Shown here: piece by piece, positions 60,910 to 64,000 of the stretch
How the letters are laid out: each line of letters opens with the position of its first letter
Position numbering within the stretch: position 1 is the first letter of the stretch
From: Sipunculus nudus
Lineage: Eukaryota > Annelida > Sipuncula > Golfingiida > Sipunculidae
Direction of reading: 5' to 3'
Assembly (NCBI GenBank): GCA_026874595.1
Contig: CM049320.1
Span: forward strand, 25,954,214 to 26,018,213
DNA length: 64,000 nucleotides
Position numbers and translations under genes: made by a program
The notes under the pieces: generated by a model
What the model saw: the letters and a program-made list of their open reading frames with translations, nothing else
What the model was told of the DNA's origin: nothing
Databases searched by the model: none

Positions 60910-63100
60910 TAAAAAGTTGAAAAAAATTAACCTTTGACTGAAATCTCCTCGAGAATCACGCAGCAATTAAACATATACAATTTAGATTTAGAGTGTGCGC
61001 CTTTGTATTGTTTAGGATATATATTATGCGTGTGCTGCACGTGTATCTTTAATGGGGGAGACACATGGTTTTCACAAAAGAGAGTAAAACAGTAAAACCA
61101 ACATTGTAACTTTGTAACAATACGTCTTTAGGGAGCAGTTTTATGTTTGGAAACGGTTGCAATTTGTACATGACAGTAAACGTGAAATGTACCAATTATT
61201 TTCCGGAATTAACAATAGCGTATGAGAAATTGTTTTATATTTATTCGTCATAAGGGCCATTTAAAGTCTGAGGTGTACTTAAATTCGTGTGACAACATGC
61301 GAGTCAACACATGCTGCTTTTGAATAATCTTCTGGCAAGCTGTTTTTTTAATATAAAGAACTTTGGCGTTTTTATTTCCTTTAGTAAAAGATTTCCTCAC
61401 GAATGATGACAGAACCTTACCATACAAAGTTTATATCACTACTTCCAAAAGGTTGCCGATTCTCTGAATCCCATTAAGTTCCAAATATATCTGCATGGTA
61501 TGTATGAAATTGACATTATGTGAAAACATACGATAATGTTGAAAAAAGGTTCGATGTTTGTTTTACTTGGCCTATTCACAAACCAGGTGTATAAAATCTA
61601 CATGCAGAATATTTTTCCCAATTAAATGTTTTCTGCCAATATATTGTTCTAAACCCGTTCGCTTGCTCCTGTACGAAAGTGGAAAAGATATTCACCGGAC
61701 CGAATCAGCCCGCACGTCACCTTGATTTTCCAAGCTTCTAACCAATGTTTGTCGTCGTTTCTTTTACACTGCTTCTTCGCGGGAATTGTCGTGAGTATTG
61801 TCAAACCATATATACGCTGGCTTTTATGGTAAACTGTGACTGTATTCACTCATTAAGAGAACCATTATATATTATAAAACAGGTGGACATAATGAGGATG
61901 GCTTTGCTTGCTAGGAAAATCTGTACTCATCAGAGATTAACTAAGAGGAGAGATGATACACATACTATTGGGGTGTTTATGGACTTTTCGGTGGCACATT
62001 GACATTGTAAATTTCCTTGGTTCTTGAATTTATATTTTAAAATGGTAAGCTAAATGTGGGACGCTGTTTTCATGAAAGAGAAACAATCATAAAATGACAA
62101 AACATAAATACAGGGGTTCCGACGCCTCTTTCCCAGACAAAAAAAAAACAATATTTAACAACGTATATAAAGGGTTTCCGCAGGGCCTTAAAATAGGGGC
62201 TTGCCTTATTAGGTGGCCGTGTCAAAATATCATTATTTAAAAATAAAATGCTGCCTTAAATTGTGGCCGGTTTTGTTCAGAGGCCAGGTAGTTGAGTAAT
62301 GTCCTTGTCTGCCTTGAGAGGTCTCTTTCTCGCTTTTATGTGAAAGCATTTGCGGGGCAAACCTGGAATTTTTTTAAAGAATATCTACATGTTAATAAAA
62401 TATTTCAGTGTTGGACTAATTGGCTCTATTAGAACTACACTCTAACCTCTTTCCTTCGCCCCTTTTTTATCCGCCAACCTCGCCTACCGCCTACAAATGA
62501 CAAAGTCCCAATTTCCTCACTACTTATTTACCTCGTTCATTTGCCAGCCTCGCTATCCGCCATCCGCCAGGTGCTTTTTTTTACCCCAATGTGCCACATT
62601 CGTGTCGTTCAGTATCTGATTAACCCGAGTACTTAGTAACCATGGTAAAATCCTGCAAAATCGTTTATCTGACAGATCATTTACGTGAACAAAACCCCTG
62701 TCCCCGAGCTTTTCGGAAAATGACGCTCAACTGTACAACATTTCAGTTAAAAGTTCTTAGATCATTAAAGTAGCAAACGCAGTTACATAAAATACATTTT
62801 TACCTAAAAGGACTTTTGTTTGAAAAAAAATATAACCAATGAGAAAAACGAAATGTTTGGACACAACAGGAGTTACTGCACAGGTATGGACAGGTTTTAT
62901 ACAGCATTACACACCATGTTTTTGTTTAAATGTTATTTCCTATTGTAAATAACATGCTTATTTACACAAAGTGCATGCTTTGAAAGCCTATTAAATTTCA
63001 CAAAGATATTAAGAATATCTTATGTCAATGTGCACACATCTTATTATGTAAAGACGAAGTATTAGGATATCGAAGTTTCAAACATATGTGATAAAATTTT
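60910..63100. other. No recognisable gene
   Basis: Unremarkable AT-rich sequence. A weak reverse-transcriptase-like string lies near 61,880-62,000 (see rejected items). Confidence 0.5.
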
Positions 63101-63113
63101 GTAAATATCTAAG

Positions 63114-63284
63114 ATGTGTATAACCAAGGAGTTTACAGGGATGGAGTATCAAGTGAGAGTCTGGCCGTGTCGGATGTTGCTGACGGGGGTCATAAAACTC
63201 GCTGCTCTAAGGCACAAAGAGATGCCGCTGATAAGCCAGCGCGAGAGACTCGGCGTGACTTCGGAATTACTGTGACAAGGATGA
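63114..63284 (+). CDS. Candidate exon of unknown gene at right edge
   Basis: This is a locally GC-richer open frame containing GVSSESLAVSDVADGGHKTR and ARETRRDFGITVTRM, ending in phase 1 at a perfect donor (ATGA|GTAAGT). The acceptor at 63,113 is poor (ATATCTAAG). A phase-compatible exon follows at 63,818. No family is recognised. Confidence 0.28.
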
Positions 63285-63817
63285 GTAAGTTTCTCCCCAA
63301 TTTTATCTCCGATAGTATTTAATATAAATTTTTAAACAATCATAAGTTTGAACACCATATGTTCATATGTGTGGGAAACGTGTGTGAAGCTGTAGTTGCT
63401 AATGACGCCTTAGCTATAGCTTGGCTGCGGTAAATATGGGCGATAATACGAGAACAACGCCATCAGTAACAGTTGGCTCACTGTTAACCATCAAAATGTA
63501 AGTCATCCGATCATAAGCGTCAAAATTTTTTTTATCGACGGAATACTATAATACATGGCTAATTATTAATATAAGTCAGAAGTGTAGGAACTGATGGAAT
63601 TTTTTATTATTCCGAAGTTATTCAGGGAAAGTAAGGTTTACACTTAACAGTCGTCCGTCATGAATAACGGCAGAAGTCGATCTAGAGTGACCGCATCTAT
63701 CCCAAAATCGATCAAGTGATTCCTCAACACGAGACCTCTCTAGATATATTTGTTGCGCATATTTCTTGACAAAACTAACCATTTGCGCATTCATAATTTC
63801 GGTTAATGTTATTCCAG

Positions 63818-63996
63818 TGATTTACTGCTCATTTACTGGATATATCGCTCTCCGCTTCAGCGAGCTACAGCGGACCGCAGAAGTAACATCTAGCAGGCTC
63901 GTTTTATCAAAGGCCGTGCCGCCGATGTGCCTGACACCGCGGCACAAAAGGCGAACAATAAAGTTAATGGGCTTATCATGTCTTAATTGCAATTAG
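63818..63996 (+). CDS. Candidate terminal exon of the same unknown gene
   Basis: The acceptor is GTTATTCCAG, entered in phase 1. The frame is open for about 59 codons, from IYCSFTGYIALRFSELQRTA to a TAG at 63,994. It is GC-rich compared with its flanks and basic near the end (PRHKRRTIKLMG). The joint phase match with 63,284 is suggestive but could be chance. Confidence 0.25.
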
Positions 63997-64000
63997 CGCA

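Noticed and set aside
61880-62000. Weak reverse-transcriptase-like string (THTIGVFMDFSVAH)
   Set aside because: It resembles a LINE palm motif (GVFxDxSxAFD), but the key FD is lost and flanking RT motifs are not readable, so a family call is not supportable.

Overview
This is an AT-rich animal nuclear genome window with intron-split genes, many long (TA)n tracts and a high load of decayed transposable elements. There is no sign of bacterial organisation. The gene content is secreted C-type lectins, a CCP/sushi protein with Cys-rich modules, and exons bounded by phase-1 introns. Together with a set of dispersed repeats that look familiar from molluscan genomes, this suggests a bivalve or other mollusc. 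That assignment is an inference from style, not a database match.

Layout. 1-3.2 kb has nothing I recognise. 3.2-3.7 kb carries two tRNA-derived SINE copies around a (TA)n tract. 4.45-5.56 kb and 8.90-10.07 kb are diverged direct copies of one ~1.1 kb segment with a putative signal-peptide exon. 5.99-8.57 kb and 20.58-23.12 kb are arms of a ~2.5 kb inverted duplication. Inside that inverted pair lie a frameshifted C-type lectin exon (11.05-11.27 kb), a decayed Ty3/gypsy element (12.5-15.5 kb), a decayed CR1/L2-like LINE (16.8-18.3 kb) and the last two exons of C-type lectin gene A (19.10-20.38 kb). 23.4-23.85 kb is a terminal-inverted-repeat element. 24.7-25.8 kb is a second LINE copy. 28.1-28.3 kb is a 25-bp minisatellite.

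31.13-34.20 kb holds C-type lectin gene B, with three phase-compatible exons, a 158-residue product and a downstream AATAAA. 38.83-40.15 kb is a second TIR element. 41.28-45.18 kb is a five-exon gene encoding a signal peptide, two Cys-rich modules resembling the PCSK9 C-terminal repeats, and a CCP domain. Its last exon is phase-compatible with three more exons (46.35-47.83 kb). These encode a domain I associate with uncharacterised, often transposon-linked invertebrate proteins, and include a probable GC-AG intron. 53.1-53.4 kb is a 157-bp tandem duplication. On the minus strand, 57.60-54.49 kb is a large acidic Ser/Asn-rich terminal exon, possibly preceded by a short hydrophobic exon. 58.0-58.3 kb is a Tc1-like transposase scrap. 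58.8-60.0 kb is a ~279-bp tandem array, followed by a dispersed repeat to 60.9 kb.

The lectins and the CCP protein would all be secreted recognition-type molecules, so the window reads as a small piece of an expanded immune or mucosal recognition repertoire. Duplication and transposition appear to be creating and breaking copies within it. All exon calls rest on reading frame, splice signals and motif recognition. No RNA or homology search was available.
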